Position numbers and translations under genes: made by a program. Below the pieces are notes generated by a model. It did not search any database, was not told the origin of the DNA, and saw only the letters and a program-made list of their open reading frames with translations. 64,000 nucleotides of DNA from Pelagimonas sp017744045. GTDB lineage: Bacteria; Pseudomonadota; Alphaproteobacteria; Rhodobacterales; Rhodobacteraceae. Below are positions 56,165-64,000 of this stretch, piece after piece. The stretch is taken from assembly GCF_017744045.1 (NCBI RefSeq), contig NZ_JAGHRD010000011.1; one strand, given 5' to 3'. How positions within the stretch are numbered: position 1 is the stretch's first letter; every line of letters begins with the position of its first letter.

Positions 56165-59140
56165 TCAAACGCTAAAATCCAATTCATCAAACCCCATATA
56201 CTCGGCATCTTCCTGCACAAGTTGATCAATTAGTCTTTGGGAAATCAGTTCATTCTCACTGAACTCATCAATATCTCCTATAAAATCGAAAATTTCATCA
56301 TCGGTGCTTCCCACTTCTTTCTGGAGCCTGTTCATTGTGATGTCGTCTGGGTCAAAGTCAAATTGATCATACATCCAAGAATATGGGAGTTTGATTGTGC
56401 GAAGTCCATTAGAACGTCGGAGAGGCGACAGGTCTGTAAAATTCAGGGACTCGCTAAGATCAATAAACTCAAGGTGATGCAAGCTCTTTACAAACTCTAC
56501 AGTTTCGAGCCTCCCAGAATGAACAATCAATTTTGTCAAACTGGTGCAGAGTCCAATTTTATTGAATTCCATCGCAGGGAGTGCTTCTGCACCGTACAAC
56601 TCCAGCAACTCAATTTGTTTAGAGTTGCCCAAAAAAGAAAGTGATCGAAGGTCGCATTTCTTTTGAATAACTAGATGTCTTAGAGATTTCAAACAAGCCA
56701 AACTCTGCAACGTATCTTCATCAAGATCCGTCTTGACGATTAATTGCTGTACTTTGGGGAGCTGGAGGGCGACAAGCGCGTCCTCTTTTGTCTCAATTTC
56801 CATGGCCAACAATGTCGTGCAATTTGCCAATACTACACGACTATAGGCGTTGTTGGGAAACAAAGATCTTCCGTTTGCAAGGAGCTGGTCTACCTTGGTG
56901 TCACCCAGCTCAGCGAACCTTTCAAGGGCAAACAACGCGTCTGGTTCCATCGACCCAATGAGTGCTTCAATGCAGAAGGGCCAGAACTGTCTGGATTCCT
57001 CGACGGCAAACTCTCCTAACGGTTCCACGATAATCGCTCCACTGCCGGAAAGCTCATCGGCCTCTCGGCTGTTCTTAGGGGGAAGTACTTCCGCTAAATG
57101 GCCTCTCACTGTCTCCCTTAGCTCTGGGTCCAGTTCTGCAATGTCACGAATTGACCCTTGTAATACCAACAAGCAATGCCGGCGATCTGCTTCGTCCAAA
57201 CTTGGAAGTTTTTCGAGCAAGTCAGCAACTAGTTGATCTGCAAAAGCCGGTGTCGAAAGCGACATAGCGAAAGCGCAAACGACATTGTAGTCTGGATTGG
57301 TGAAGTTATCTCTTACCCACTCAACCATTCCCTTTTCCACAATGCGTAAAGCATAGTAGTACTCTTGAAACGTCTTGTGAGAAAAGTCGATCGCGCCTAC
57401 TGCTGGGCTTCTAAGGACATGACTTCGTTCAGCGAGATATCTTAAAATATCACCAGACTTCGAGGGTTCAATGCCTAGGGAGGGTAAATACTCTTTAAGA
57501 TTTCCCTCGACGTCATCAAGCTTTACTTGAAAGCTTTTTCGCAGATAAAAGTATTCTGCGATGAAGCACAAAATTTTTGTGCTTTGCCGGTCGGTCAGGA
57601 CGACGCCACTCTCGGCCTCGATGCCTCTTTCTGCGTCTCTCCGCGCTACTAACGCGCTTGTCGCTATTCTGTACAATTCGCCTCGGTCGCTTGGGACAAT
57701 GCCTTTGCGATCAGCATTTACAAAGCAAAGTAGAGAACAAATCAATGGGTTGCGTACGATGGTTCTCAAGACCCTGTTTGAAAAAACCTGCTTGATGAGT
57801 CGTGCCTGAAGTAGTTTGAGGTCGTTTTCATTATTCTCTTGATTATGAGCAACCTGATGTTCATAGGCTCTGTACCACCTAGAAATCATCTGACCTACCT
57901 GATCAAGATCCATAGGTTGAACGTTTAATTCGCGGTTGGGTGTACCGAACTCGCTAACCAGCTGTTCGACTTCTGCAACGGCATACGGTCTTGATGAGAG
58001 TATGGCTTTCGACTCAGGCCATGCTGCCAAGAGTTCTTCCACCCATTGTGACGCTCGACTTCGACAGCCCTCAGGTAGCTCATCATATCCATCAAGCATA
58101 AAAAGGAGCTTCCGGTTCTTAACAATGTCACTGAGCCAATCAGTGTCAAGTTTGGCTCCGAATGCACCAAGCGAACAGGTTACAAGTTCGGCACCCTGTG
58201 GAAAAGGCAGTCCAGCGAAATCTCTAAGCCGGACAAACACCGGGAAAAAATCGTTTAAATGTCTGAGTTGGTCGGGAAGCTGTTTCTTCACCATTGAAAG
58301 CAGAAGCCAAGAGAGTAATGTAGTCTTCCCCGACCCTGGTTCGCCCGTCACGACAGTTAGCGGTCGAGGGTTTTTGAGCGCAAGGGAGATTACTTTTATC
58401 GAACTTTCGGTCTTTTTTGTTTCACGCCCAGTTATCGTCAAATTGACATATGCAAGCGATAGGTCATAACGTTTCGGCAAACCCGTGGTGTCTACACCAA
58501 ATATGTTGACCTTACCAAGTTTGTTCGTGAGCGCAGTTCGATAAATAACTTCGTTCGGGGACTTGGGCTTTACTGCGGTGTGGTGAAGGTCATTTACCAA
58601 CAACTCGATGCGAGACATGCGGTCTAAAATTTCAGACGTGTCAGCCAATACTGCCTTTAAAGCTTCAAGTGAGAATTTTGGAAATGCATCGATACAAGAA
58701 AGGACTTTAGCAACGACATGTTTACTCAATGAAAAGAAAACGTTTTCATCCAAGCAAAGTTCGGATGGCTTTGTTATGTTTTCCTTCTGGAAAACATCTA
58801 GAATCACCTCAGCTCGCAACCCGTGCTCCAAACAGGTATCTAAGAATTTCTTGCTACAAACGTAGGTCAGCGCAGTCTCAATCGAAAGTTTGACGTCGCC
58901 AGGCAAAATCGACCGAAATTCAGATTCGACGTAGGCTTGAATGCTTTCGAAAACTTCGTCCTCGATTTCCGCAAAGAAACGCTCTGCTTTTCGAGCTTCT
59001 TGATAGTCGTTAAGCTTCGCGTCAAAGTACTCGGCACCGAGTTCAGTCGCCGTTCCAATGAGATCTCCGTCGCCGGTCCAGATCGCAACCATCGTTTTCG
59101 CAAGTTTGCCCGAAAAAATTGTTGCCAAAAACGAGAACAT
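56165..59140 (-). CDS. NACHT-domain NTPase with leucine-rich repeats (bNACHT-type defence protein)
   Basis: A 991-residue STAND ATPase. Residues 1-210 form a helical N-terminal domain of the NNH type with a hydrophobic first helix (MFSFLATIFSGKLAKTMVAIW). The NACHT module has Walker A VTGEPGSGKTTLLSW near residue 268, Walker B LLFMLDGYDELPEG near 345 and ILSSRPYAV sensor 1. A winged-helix/NACHT C-terminal region follows (SHKTFQEYYYALRI). Residues about 800-940 carry leucine-rich repeats (LKSLRHLVI, KQIELLELYG, TSLTKLIV, HHLEFIDLSES). Bacterial NACHT proteins of this build sense phage and kill the cell. The ATG at 59140 follows AGGAAG; a TTG at 59161 is weaker. AT-rich, opposite strand, next to attR: cargo of the prophage. 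Confidence 0.88.
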   Translation of the reverse strand: MFSFLATIFSGKLAKTMVAIWTGDGDLIGTATELGAEYFDAKLNDYQEARKAERFFAEIEDEVFESIQAYVESEFRSILPGDVKLSIETALTYVCSKKFLDTCLEHGLRAEVILDVFQKENITKPSELCLDENVFFSLSKHVVAKVLSCIDAFPKFSLEALKAVLADTSEILDRMSRIELLVNDLHHTAVKPKSPNEVIYRTALTNKLGKVNIFGVDTTGLPKRYDLSLAYVNLTITGRETKKTESSIKVISLALKNPRPLTVVTGEPGSGKTTLLSWLLLSMVKKQLPDQLRHLNDFFPVFVRLRDFAGLPFPQGAELVTCSLGAFGAKLDTDWLSDIVKNRKLLFMLDGYDELPEGCRSRASQWVEELLAAWPESKAILSSRPYAVAEVEQLVSEFGTPNRELNVQPMDLDQVGQMISRWYRAYEHQVAHNQENNENDLKLLQARLIKQVFSNRVLRTIVRNPLICSLLCFVNADRKGIVPSDRGELYRIATSALVARRDAERGIEAESGVVLTDRQSTKILCFIAEYFYLRKSFQVKLDDVEGNLKEYLPSLGIEPSKSGDILRYLAERSHVLRSPAVGAIDFSHKTFQEYYYALRIVEKGMVEWVRDNFTNPDYNVVCAFAMSLSTPAFADQLVADLLEKLPSLDEADRRHCLLVLQGSIRDIAELDPELRETVRGHLAEVLPPKNSREADELSGSGAIIVEPLGEFAVEESRQFWPFCIEALIGSMEPDALFALERFAELGDTKVDQLLANGRSLFPNNAYSRVVLANCTTLLAMEIETKEDALVALQLPKVQQLIVKTDLDEDTLQSLACLKSLRHLVIQKKCDLRSLSFLGNSKQIELLELYGAEALPAMEFNKIGLCTSLTKLIVHSGRLETVEFVKSLHHLEFIDLSESLNFTDLSPLRRSNGLRTIKLPYSWMYDQFDFDPDDITMNRLQKEVGSTDDEIFDFIGDIDEFSENELISQRLIDQLVQEDAEYMGFDELDFSV

Positions 59141-59361
59141 TAGTTTCTTCCTACAATACAAATTTCGCTTTTTTCTACCTTAACCAGATTTTTCTTCTCG
59201 TCGATAAGAACCTTTCCCATCGATCTGGAACTGCAACAAGGTTTTGGCACGCGCGGGTAGCGAAGGTCCGCTTACGCTCAAACGCAGATCGATCAGGTCC
59301 GCTTAGGGCTGACTCCCGCCATCCGTTTGACTTGAGATCAGAAATGATATGATTGGTTTTC

Positions 59362-59382
59362 AATCACGCAGGAATCACGCTC
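59362..59382. repeat. Putative integrase arm-type sites, right
   Basis: ATCACGCA (59363-59370) and ATCACGCT (59374-59381), 42-60 bp inside attR. They share ATYACGC with the repeats beside attL, consistent with P and P' arms of the phage attachment site. Confidence 0.55.
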
Positions 59383-59415
59383 AAATCCAAATAAAGTTAT
59401 GAAAATAAGGATAAT

Positions 59416-60963
59416 TTAGGTGCCGTGTGGGGGCACCATTTCACATTTTGATGTGAAATCCGCTAAAAAATCAAATATTACAGACACTTGTGGAGTTCGA
59501 TAGCCATTTTGGCGGTCGTATGCCAATGGTGCCTTGAAAGCCGTTTTCAGGATGGTTTTCCGCACTTCTAGTGATCCCTTTTCGTATATATTCCAAGGGT
59601 TTGAGAGGAATCCTCTCAAAAGTTCGATAATTTCGGACAGTGCGTTCTTAGGCTTGGTGTTTTGGGATAGCTTATCGGTCAGCAAAAGCTTGTCCTCTTC
59701 CAGCTTCGCAATCTTGCTTTCGAGTGCCGCCATGACCTTTGGATTCGAGGTCTCGACCATGCGTTCGACAAGCGCATCCTGTTGCTTATCCAGTTCTGTG
59801 TGCTGGCGTCTGATTTCAGCCTTTGCCTGCTTGGCCTGATCACCCCGTTGATCCCATGCGTCTTTCAACATCGACATAGCGATATCGAGCATGTTTTTGC
59901 TTGGCGTCATCGAACGGAGAATGTTCTCAAACCCAGCATCAATCTTTTCGGCGCGGATGCTCTTGCGATACTCCGAACAATCACGGGTTTGACAGTTGTA
60001 GTAGGGGTAACGCTTCCCCGTCGCACTGCGCGACCAATAGGCCGTCATAGGCTTGTCACAGCAGGCACAATTGACTGAACCACGCAAAGGAAAGTCTTTG
60101 CTGATGTCGGGGCGCTTGGCGGCGATGCCTTTGCTGTTCCGACGCTCTTGGATGGTTTGATAAGTCTCCAATGAGATCAAAGCTTGGTGATGTCCTTTGC
60201 GACGTGTGATGCCCCAAGGCTCATGCTCAATGTAACCCGCATAGATCACGCGGTTGAGCATATCCGTCACCTTCTGTTGGCGGATTTGCCCATTGGGCAG
60301 GTCTTTTGGAAACTCTGGCTGAGCCTCCAAGAAGCGCTTGATGTCCGCCTGTCCAGAGAAACGGCCAGAAGCATAACCTTCCAGCGCTTCCTTGACGATG
60401 GAGGCGACGGGTCCATCTGGTGTGAGCAGTTTCCCATGGCCCTTGGTTTTCTCGTAAGTGTACCCCACAGGCGCGGAGAAGACGGAATAGCCATTCATCA
60501 TCCGCCCCTTCATGCGGTTGGAGGTTTGCTCGGCGTTCTTTTCGCGTTGGTGCTGCGCGACCGAGGCCAGCATGTGTTCGACAAGGCGGGAGTCGCTATC
60601 CTCGCCGAACTCGATGGACGGGCTTTCCAAGATGCCGCCTGCATCGCTCAGAGTTTGACGTAGAGAGATGTGAGCTTGAACGTCACGCGCAAAGCGGCTG
60701 ATGTCGTCAATGATGACCACCACGCTACCCGTGGGATGCAGACGCAGGAAAGCCAACATTCGATCCATAGCTGGACGACGCTCGAACTTACCTGACATAT
60801 CGTCTTTGAACACTTCGACGACATCGTAATCCTTGTAAGTCGCATACTCACGGCAGCGGTTCTCTTGGCTTGCTAGGCCGTCACCCTCGCGGACTTGCTT
60901 GGCCCCCGACACGCGGGCATAGATCACCGCTTTTGTTGGTTTTGTTGTCGTTACTCCTGCCAT
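59416..60963 (-). CDS. Large serine recombinase
   Basis: A 515-residue site-specific recombinase. Resolvase domain 1-145 with catalytic Ser19 (YARVSGAKQVREGDGLASQE), the DDISRFARDV segment and VEHMLASVAQHQRE. Recombinase domain at about 155-260. Zinc ribbon CACCDKPMTAYWSR...YYNCQTRDC at about 305-335. Coiled coil at about 385-440. The start is the ATG at 60963, which overlaps the upstream gene by 13 bases. The C-terminus MVPPHGT is encoded by the attR core. Without the prophage the frame would run into the tRNA complement as PPHGLEPRTY, so the present end is probably altered. It likely mobilises the second island. Confidence 0.92.
   Translation of the reverse strand: MAGVTTTKPTKAVIYARVSGAKQVREGDGLASQENRCREYATYKDYDVVEVFKDDMSGKFERRPAMDRMLAFLRLHPTGSVVVIIDDISRFARDVQAHISLRQTLSDAGGILESPSIEFGEDSDSRLVEHMLASVAQHQREKNAEQTSNRMKGRMMNGYSVFSAPVGYTYEKTKGHGKLLTPDGPVASIVKEALEGYASGRFSGQADIKRFLEAQPEFPKDLPNGQIRQQKVTDMLNRVIYAGYIEHEPWGITRRKGHHQALISLETYQTIQERRNSKGIAAKRPDISKDFPLRGSVNCACCDKPMTAYWSRSATGKRYPYYNCQTRDCSEYRKSIRAEKIDAGFENILRSMTPSKNMLDIAMSMLKDAWDQRGDQAKQAKAEIRRQHTELDKQQDALVERMVETSNPKVMAALESKIAKLEEDKLLLTDKLSQNTKPKNALSEIIELLRGFLSNPWNIYEKGSLEVRKTILKTAFKAPLAYDRQNGYRTPQVSVIFDFLADFTSKCEMVPPHGT
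59423..59438 (+). other. attR core
   Basis: CCGTGTGGGGGCACCA, identical to the tRNA-Thr 3' end. It is also part of the coding sequence of the serine recombinase on the other strand (its last codons, ending PPHGT then TAA). Confidence 0.92.
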
Positions 60964-61250
60964 TGGTCCTCCTCTGCGCGGGTCTGCGCCCATTCGTTGT
61001 TCAACAAGGATACCAAATCACTGGAATCCTGATCCAATGCTTCCTGATCTTCTCCACAGATTTGGGGAACGGGTTTGATGTCATAGCCGAGATCAACAAA
61101 CATCACGACGATGGACCAAAGGGTTTCGATCAGCTCTTGTTGCTGATCCAGCGGCATATCGCGGTCTTCCAGCATTGCGGCGTAAACCTCCCAATCTACT
61201 GAGAGGCTGGGGCGTGTGGGCGTATTGTTTTTATTAGGCGGACAGGTCAT
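60951..61250 (-). CDS. Small acidic protein upstream of the recombinase
   Basis: A 99-residue acidic protein (TCPPNKNNTPTRPSLSVDWEVYAAMLEDRDMPLDQQQELIETLWSIVVMFVDLGYDIKPVPQICG in parts). No family recognised. ATG at 61250 after AAAGGAG. It overlaps the recombinase start by 13 bases, so the two are translated together; it may be a directionality factor or other recombinase partner, by position only. Confidence 0.65.
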   Translation of the reverse strand: MTCPPNKNNTPTRPSLSVDWEVYAAMLEDRDMPLDQQQELIETLWSIVVMFVDLGYDIKPVPQICGEDQEALDQDSSDLVSLLNNEWAQTRAEEDQWQE

Positions 61251-61473
61251 GCACGCGCTCCTTTCTTCAAATCGGTTTTTGGAAAATGTTTTTCTCATGT
61301 CGCCAATTGTTCGGGGCGCGCAATGAGAACAAATACAGAACATATAACCACATTTCCCTGCAACCACGCAAGGAAAATCTCTGAATGATCCTATGCGCTT
61401 AACCTGTCCCTAGCATGGCCAGGCTGTGGCTATCTCGGGTGTTCAGGGGGTGAATACGGGTGTATGAGGAGGC

Positions 61474-62196
61474 ATGTCATTTGATCCAAAGAATAAGGCC
61501 GACAAGGCGAAGCTCTATCCTGTGCTCAAAGCGCTTACTGATCTCGATCCACGCAAGACGCCAGAATTGATTATGGATGACGCCGTTGGCTATCCCGTAG
61601 CACGGGGGCAGGATTATGTACGCAACATGCGACGAGGTGAGATCGCCGCCACATATGCCGCACTAATCCACCAATGGCTGCTTGAGCATCATTTCGATCT
61701 GGCCCACCGTCTAGCGCCCGCGATATTTCCCGAAACAGCAGAGCAACGCTGGCAAGCCATCATAAATGAACGGGCTATCCCAGATCGTTTCCGCCTTGTG
61801 CTTGTTCCCTTAACGATGGGCATCGTGGAGCGCGAAAGCCAGTTGAAGCCAGTCGATACCACTATTCGGCTAGGTGAGCGATTTTGCTTTGAATTGGAAA
61901 GTGAGACCGAAGGCCATGCCATCGCGTTCCAAGCTGTGCGCGGTCAATGGCACAACATCCCGCTTGGCTCCAGTGGCGAAGTCAGCGCACTAATCCAATC
62001 AGGTCAAAATCGATTGCCAAAGCGATCAGATGGAAAGCTCGACCCGTTGTCCGAAAACTATGATGAGGGCATGCATGAGTTTGTGCTGATCACTGCCCCG
62101 ACTGATGGCATCCCGACCAGCATTCAAAGTCTCAATACATGGACTTCTGACAATCCAAACACCCTGCATCGCATCGCGGTTCAGTTTGTGAAGTAA
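61474..62196 (+). CDS. Hypothetical island protein
   Basis: A 240-residue protein. The N-terminal 90 residues are helical (KADKAKLYPVLKALTDLDPRKTPELIMDD...RGQDYVRNMRRGEIAATYAALIHQWLLEHHFDLAHRLAP). The C-terminal 130 residues form a beta domain (VDTTIRLGERFCFELESETEGHAIAFQAVRGQWHNIPLG...HEFVLITAP) resembling DUF4384-type modules found in effector and defence-linked proteins. GAGGAGG just before the ATG. It faces the helicase gene convergently. Function unknown. Confidence 0.65.
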   Translation: MSFDPKNKADKAKLYPVLKALTDLDPRKTPELIMDDAVGYPVARGQDYVRNMRRGEIAATYAALIHQWLLEHHFDLAHRLAPAIFPETAEQRWQAIINERAIPDRFRLVLVPLTMGIVERESQLKPVDTTIRLGERFCFELESETEGHAIAFQAVRGQWHNIPLGSSGEVSALIQSGQNRLPKRSDGKLDPLSENYDEGMHEFVLITAPTDGIPTSIQSLNTWTSDNPNTLHRIAVQFVK

Positions 62197-62262
62197 GAAA
62201 CTGCTTTCAATCAACCGACGATGATTAATTTTGGCAAAACGCGAAACGAGATAGCATGAAGA

Positions 62263-64000
62263 TCATTCCTCTAAAGCAACTTCTTCGAAACTGTCAAAAA
62301 CGGACTTCAGGTACTCCAACTCGTCATCATTTTTGACAAGACGAACGAAGGTCAAATTTGATACCGTTCGGGAACAAGCCACATACAAAAGCTTTCGAGA
62401 TTGCACTTCACGTTTTGATTTCGGTTCGAGGCCCGTGAAACAGCTTGCAAAATCGTATTCTGAAACCCAGCCATACTCATCGCAAACGACTAGTACGTTT
62501 TCAATTCCCGTTCCCTTAGTTTTATGCATCGTCGCAAAGATGCCATCCGTCTCTTCATACTCATAGAAAGCCAAAACGTCCGACATCTTTAAGTCCGAAG
62601 AAAACAGTCGTGTTAGAAAAATGTGTTTTTCTAACTTTCGCTTCATAGAGTGGAAGTTATCTTCCAAAAAATCCTTGTCTAAATGATCTTGGGGGGCGAT
62701 GCCTAGCTCTTTAATCATTCGGTTCTTGGTGTTTGCGCCGCCGTCATAGAGTTGTTGGAAGGCTTTGGCACGATTGTCCGCTTCATAGCTCTTCAAGAAT
62801 TCTTGAGCTCTCAGCAGAAAAGCCCGATGACTATCAGATTGGGAAATAAACCCACGATCTATAGCAAACTTGATAGCTTCGTATGCTGTAACGCTTGGAT
62901 CCCTCAGTTGCGCCAAGTCACCAGAGATTTTGGATTTATCTGCTGTCGTTCGAATCTTTGTGCCTGATCGGTTGATAATGCCAATCAATCGGTTGTATGA
63001 GCGCCTATCACCAGGCAAGGCTTGGTGTAGCCTAACTATTTCAATCAATTGTTCAAACTGAAGCCGCTTTAGTGTTCGGTTTATTTCTTCTCTTGGGCTT
63101 TGGTAGTTTGCGTCGAATATCTCCCATAGCGTTCCGAAACCTACATCCGAAGCGATTGACTTGTTCGTCAGTTTAAGCTGAGTGAAGTCAGGATGCTTCT
63201 CAACGACAGCATCTACCAGTTTATCGCGCAACTCCGCGCAATCGGCTTTGTATCGACTATTTGTGTCCGTCTTGTTTTCCCCCGCCAATGAGACCTTTTC
63301 GGGAGCCATTGCGAAATACAACTTAGCACTGCCTTCTCTACTGGAAGCTGTTTCAAAGTTTCCATCGGCTAACAGCTTCAGTGCGACCTCCTGTTTAAGG
63401 CCATCACAGCGAAAAGAGTTTGCTACCTCTATAACTTGAGGTGAACAACGGTAGTTATCTTGTTTAGGAACAAGGGTAAAATCCTTGTTGGCAATGTAGC
63501 CTTCGACGTCACCTATTCCTTCGCTGTAGATAGCTTGCTCAGAGTCGCCAAATAGACCGAGGCATAAAGAGCTATCTGAGCTTGCTTGTACTAAAGATTT
63601 TACGACTTCGGGATGGGTGTCCTGATACTCATCAATGAATATGCAATCAAACTTGTCTGATAATATCTTTCTCAGGTTTTGATGACGTTGGATCAACATG
63701 CTTGCGATTTCAATCAAACCGTCATGCCCGAACGAAGGGTCGCGAAAACGGTTGAAGGGCGTTTCATTATATTCAATTGAACTGACATCGACCAATTGAA
63801 TCTCTTCTTTGATCTTAGAGTTTATCTCGTCGATCAATGTGTTATGAGCGGAAACGTATAAGTCTGGATTTTTATCGTAATCCCGCTTCCCAACGACTTT
63901 ATCTGTCTTCAAATCCTGAACAGTTCGCCGCCGACTTTCGAGTTTTTCATGCGCTTTCTTGAAACGATTATGTTCACTTAGTGCTTTGTCTTTAGAAGTT
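62263..64000 (-). CDS. UvrD/Rep-family superfamily 1 helicase, N-terminus off the window
   Basis: At least 578 residues; the frame stays open to the window end (TSKDKALSEHNRFKKAHEK...), so Walker A is outside. Motif II FDCIFIDEYQDTHPEV, motif III LGLFGDSEQAIY, motif IV DNYRCSPQVIEVANSFR, motif V ATMHKTKGTGIENVLVVCDEY and motif VI SRKLLYVACSR are present. These mark a UvrD-like DNA helicase. Related helicases act in repair and in defence systems such as Gabija (GajB with an OLD nuclease encoded upstream); the upstream neighbour is not visible, so no system is assigned. AT-rich compared with the chromosome. Confidence 0.85.
   Translation of the reverse strand, partial: TSKDKALSEHNRFKKAHEKLESRRRTVQDLKTDKVVGKRDYDKNPDLYVSAHNTLIDEINSKIKEEIQLVDVSSIEYNETPFNRFRDPSFGHDGLIEIASMLIQRHQNLRKILSDKFDCIFIDEYQDTHPEVVKSLVQASSDSSLCLGLFGDSEQAIYSEGIGDVEGYIANKDFTLVPKQDNYRCSPQVIEVANSFRCDGLKQEVALKLLADGNFETASSREGSAKLYFAMAPEKVSLAGENKTDTNSRYKADCAELRDKLVDAVVEKHPDFTQLKLTNKSIASDVGFGTLWEIFDANYQSPREEINRTLKRLQFEQLIEIVRLHQALPGDRRSYNRLIGIINRSGTKIRTTADKSKISGDLAQLRDPSVTAYEAIKFAIDRGFISQSDSHRAFLLRAQEFLKSYEADNRAKAFQQLYDGGANTKNRMIKELGIAPQDHLDKDFLEDNFHSMKRKLEKHIFLTRLFSSDLKMSDVLAFYEYEETDGIFATMHKTKGTGIENVLVVCDEYGWVSEYDFASCFTGLEPKSKREVQSRKLLYVACSRTVSNLTFVRLVKNDDELEYLKSVFDSFEEVALEE

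Larger units (their letters stand above)
22845..59438. mobile_element. Complete tRNA-Thr-integrated prophage, 36.6 kb
   Basis: Bounded by two identical 16-bp copies of the tRNA-Thr 3' end, CCGTGTGGGGGCACCA, at 22845-22860 and 59423-59438. It contains, in order, an integrase, a control region, replication genes, lambda-like packaging/head genes, GTA-like tail-tip genes, a lysis-like region and a NACHT cargo gene. All structural genes are open except the Abi-alpha-like cargo. Tail genes (tape measure, tube, terminator gpU-like, no sheath) indicate a siphovirus. Confidence 0.92.
59439..64000. mobile_element. Second integrated island in the tRNA-Thr site, left part
   Basis: Begins just outside the prophage with a serine recombinase, followed by unrecognised genes and a helicase, all unlike core genes. 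Its far end is off the window. Recombinase overlap with the tRNA 3' sequence suggests that this element entered the tRNA-Thr locus first. Confidence 0.6.

Noticed and set aside
22845..59438. That the prophage is itself a gene transfer agent
   Set aside because: It has an integrase, att sites, repressor, primase/helicase and a cos-type Nu1/GpA terminase; only the tail tip resembles a GTA.
62263..64000. Definite assignment as Gabija GajB
   Set aside because: UvrD-like motifs are shared by many helicases; the partner gene is outside the window and the protein is longer than typical GajB.
1..64000. CRISPR array or insertion sequence
   Set aside because: No regularly spaced repeats with unique spacers and no transposase with terminal inverted repeats were seen.

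Overview
The window is 64 kb of high-GC DNA from an alphaproteobacterium, most likely a marine Rhodobacteraceae (Roseobacter-group) bacterium. The evidence is a GapR homologue, a short-chain fatty acyl-CoA regulator of the type common in that family, a lone FliM/FliN-domain protein, and prophage tail genes related to the rhodobacterial gene transfer agent (GTA). No species can be named from the sequence.

Chromosomal part (1-22.86 kb). The left end is an acetate and short-chain acyl-CoA neighbourhood. It holds the start of acetyl-CoA synthetase, a five-gene LivFGMH-type ABC transporter with a Tat-exported binding protein, and a divergent fatty-acyl-CoA-sensing regulator. A receiver protein and an SLC5-transporter/histidine-kinase fusion of the CrbS type follow. 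Next come a FliM/FliN-like protein, a persulfide/sulfur detoxification operon (metallo-beta-lactamase, two YeeE/YedE halves, DUF442 phosphatase/sulfurtransferase), a DksA-like protein, a FadJ-like fusion with a damaged dehydrogenase site, gapR, a TetR unit with a clear palindromic operator, and an FbpB-type permease.

Prophage (22845-59438). A complete tRNA-Thr(TGT) is followed by a tyrosine integrase. A 16-bp copy of the tRNA 3' end recurs 36.6 kb away, and ATYACGC repeats next to both ends look like integrase arm sites. The order is: integrase, excisionase-like and regulatory genes; a leftward repressor; a rightward early/replication block (CHC2 primase, methyltransferase-like protein, P4/D5-type SF3 helicase, a TCACCC-rich putative origin); lambda-like packaging and head genes (Nu1, GpA, SSB, gpW-like, portal, protease-capsid fusion, gpFII-like, tube, G/GT with a canonical frameshift site); then tape measure, DUF2460, DUF2163, NlpC and a 1,312-residue tip protein in the order of GTA gp11-gp15. 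Cargo or 'moron' units sit at several places: an Abi-alpha-like gene broken at a run of ten C, a 36-codon membrane peptide with its own terminator on the opposite strand, a small basic protein with a palindrome and terminator between tail genes, and a NACHT-LRR protein at the right edge.

Second element (59.44 kb onward). Immediately beyond the right attachment site lies a large serine recombinase whose last codons are made of the att core. This suggests an older island in the same tRNA gene, later split from the tRNA by the prophage. It carries two unrecognised genes and a UvrD-family helicase that runs off the window. The most noteworthy theme is this two-layer tRNA-Thr hotspot with several candidate anti-phage genes: NACHT, phase-variable-looking Abi-alpha, and the island helicase.
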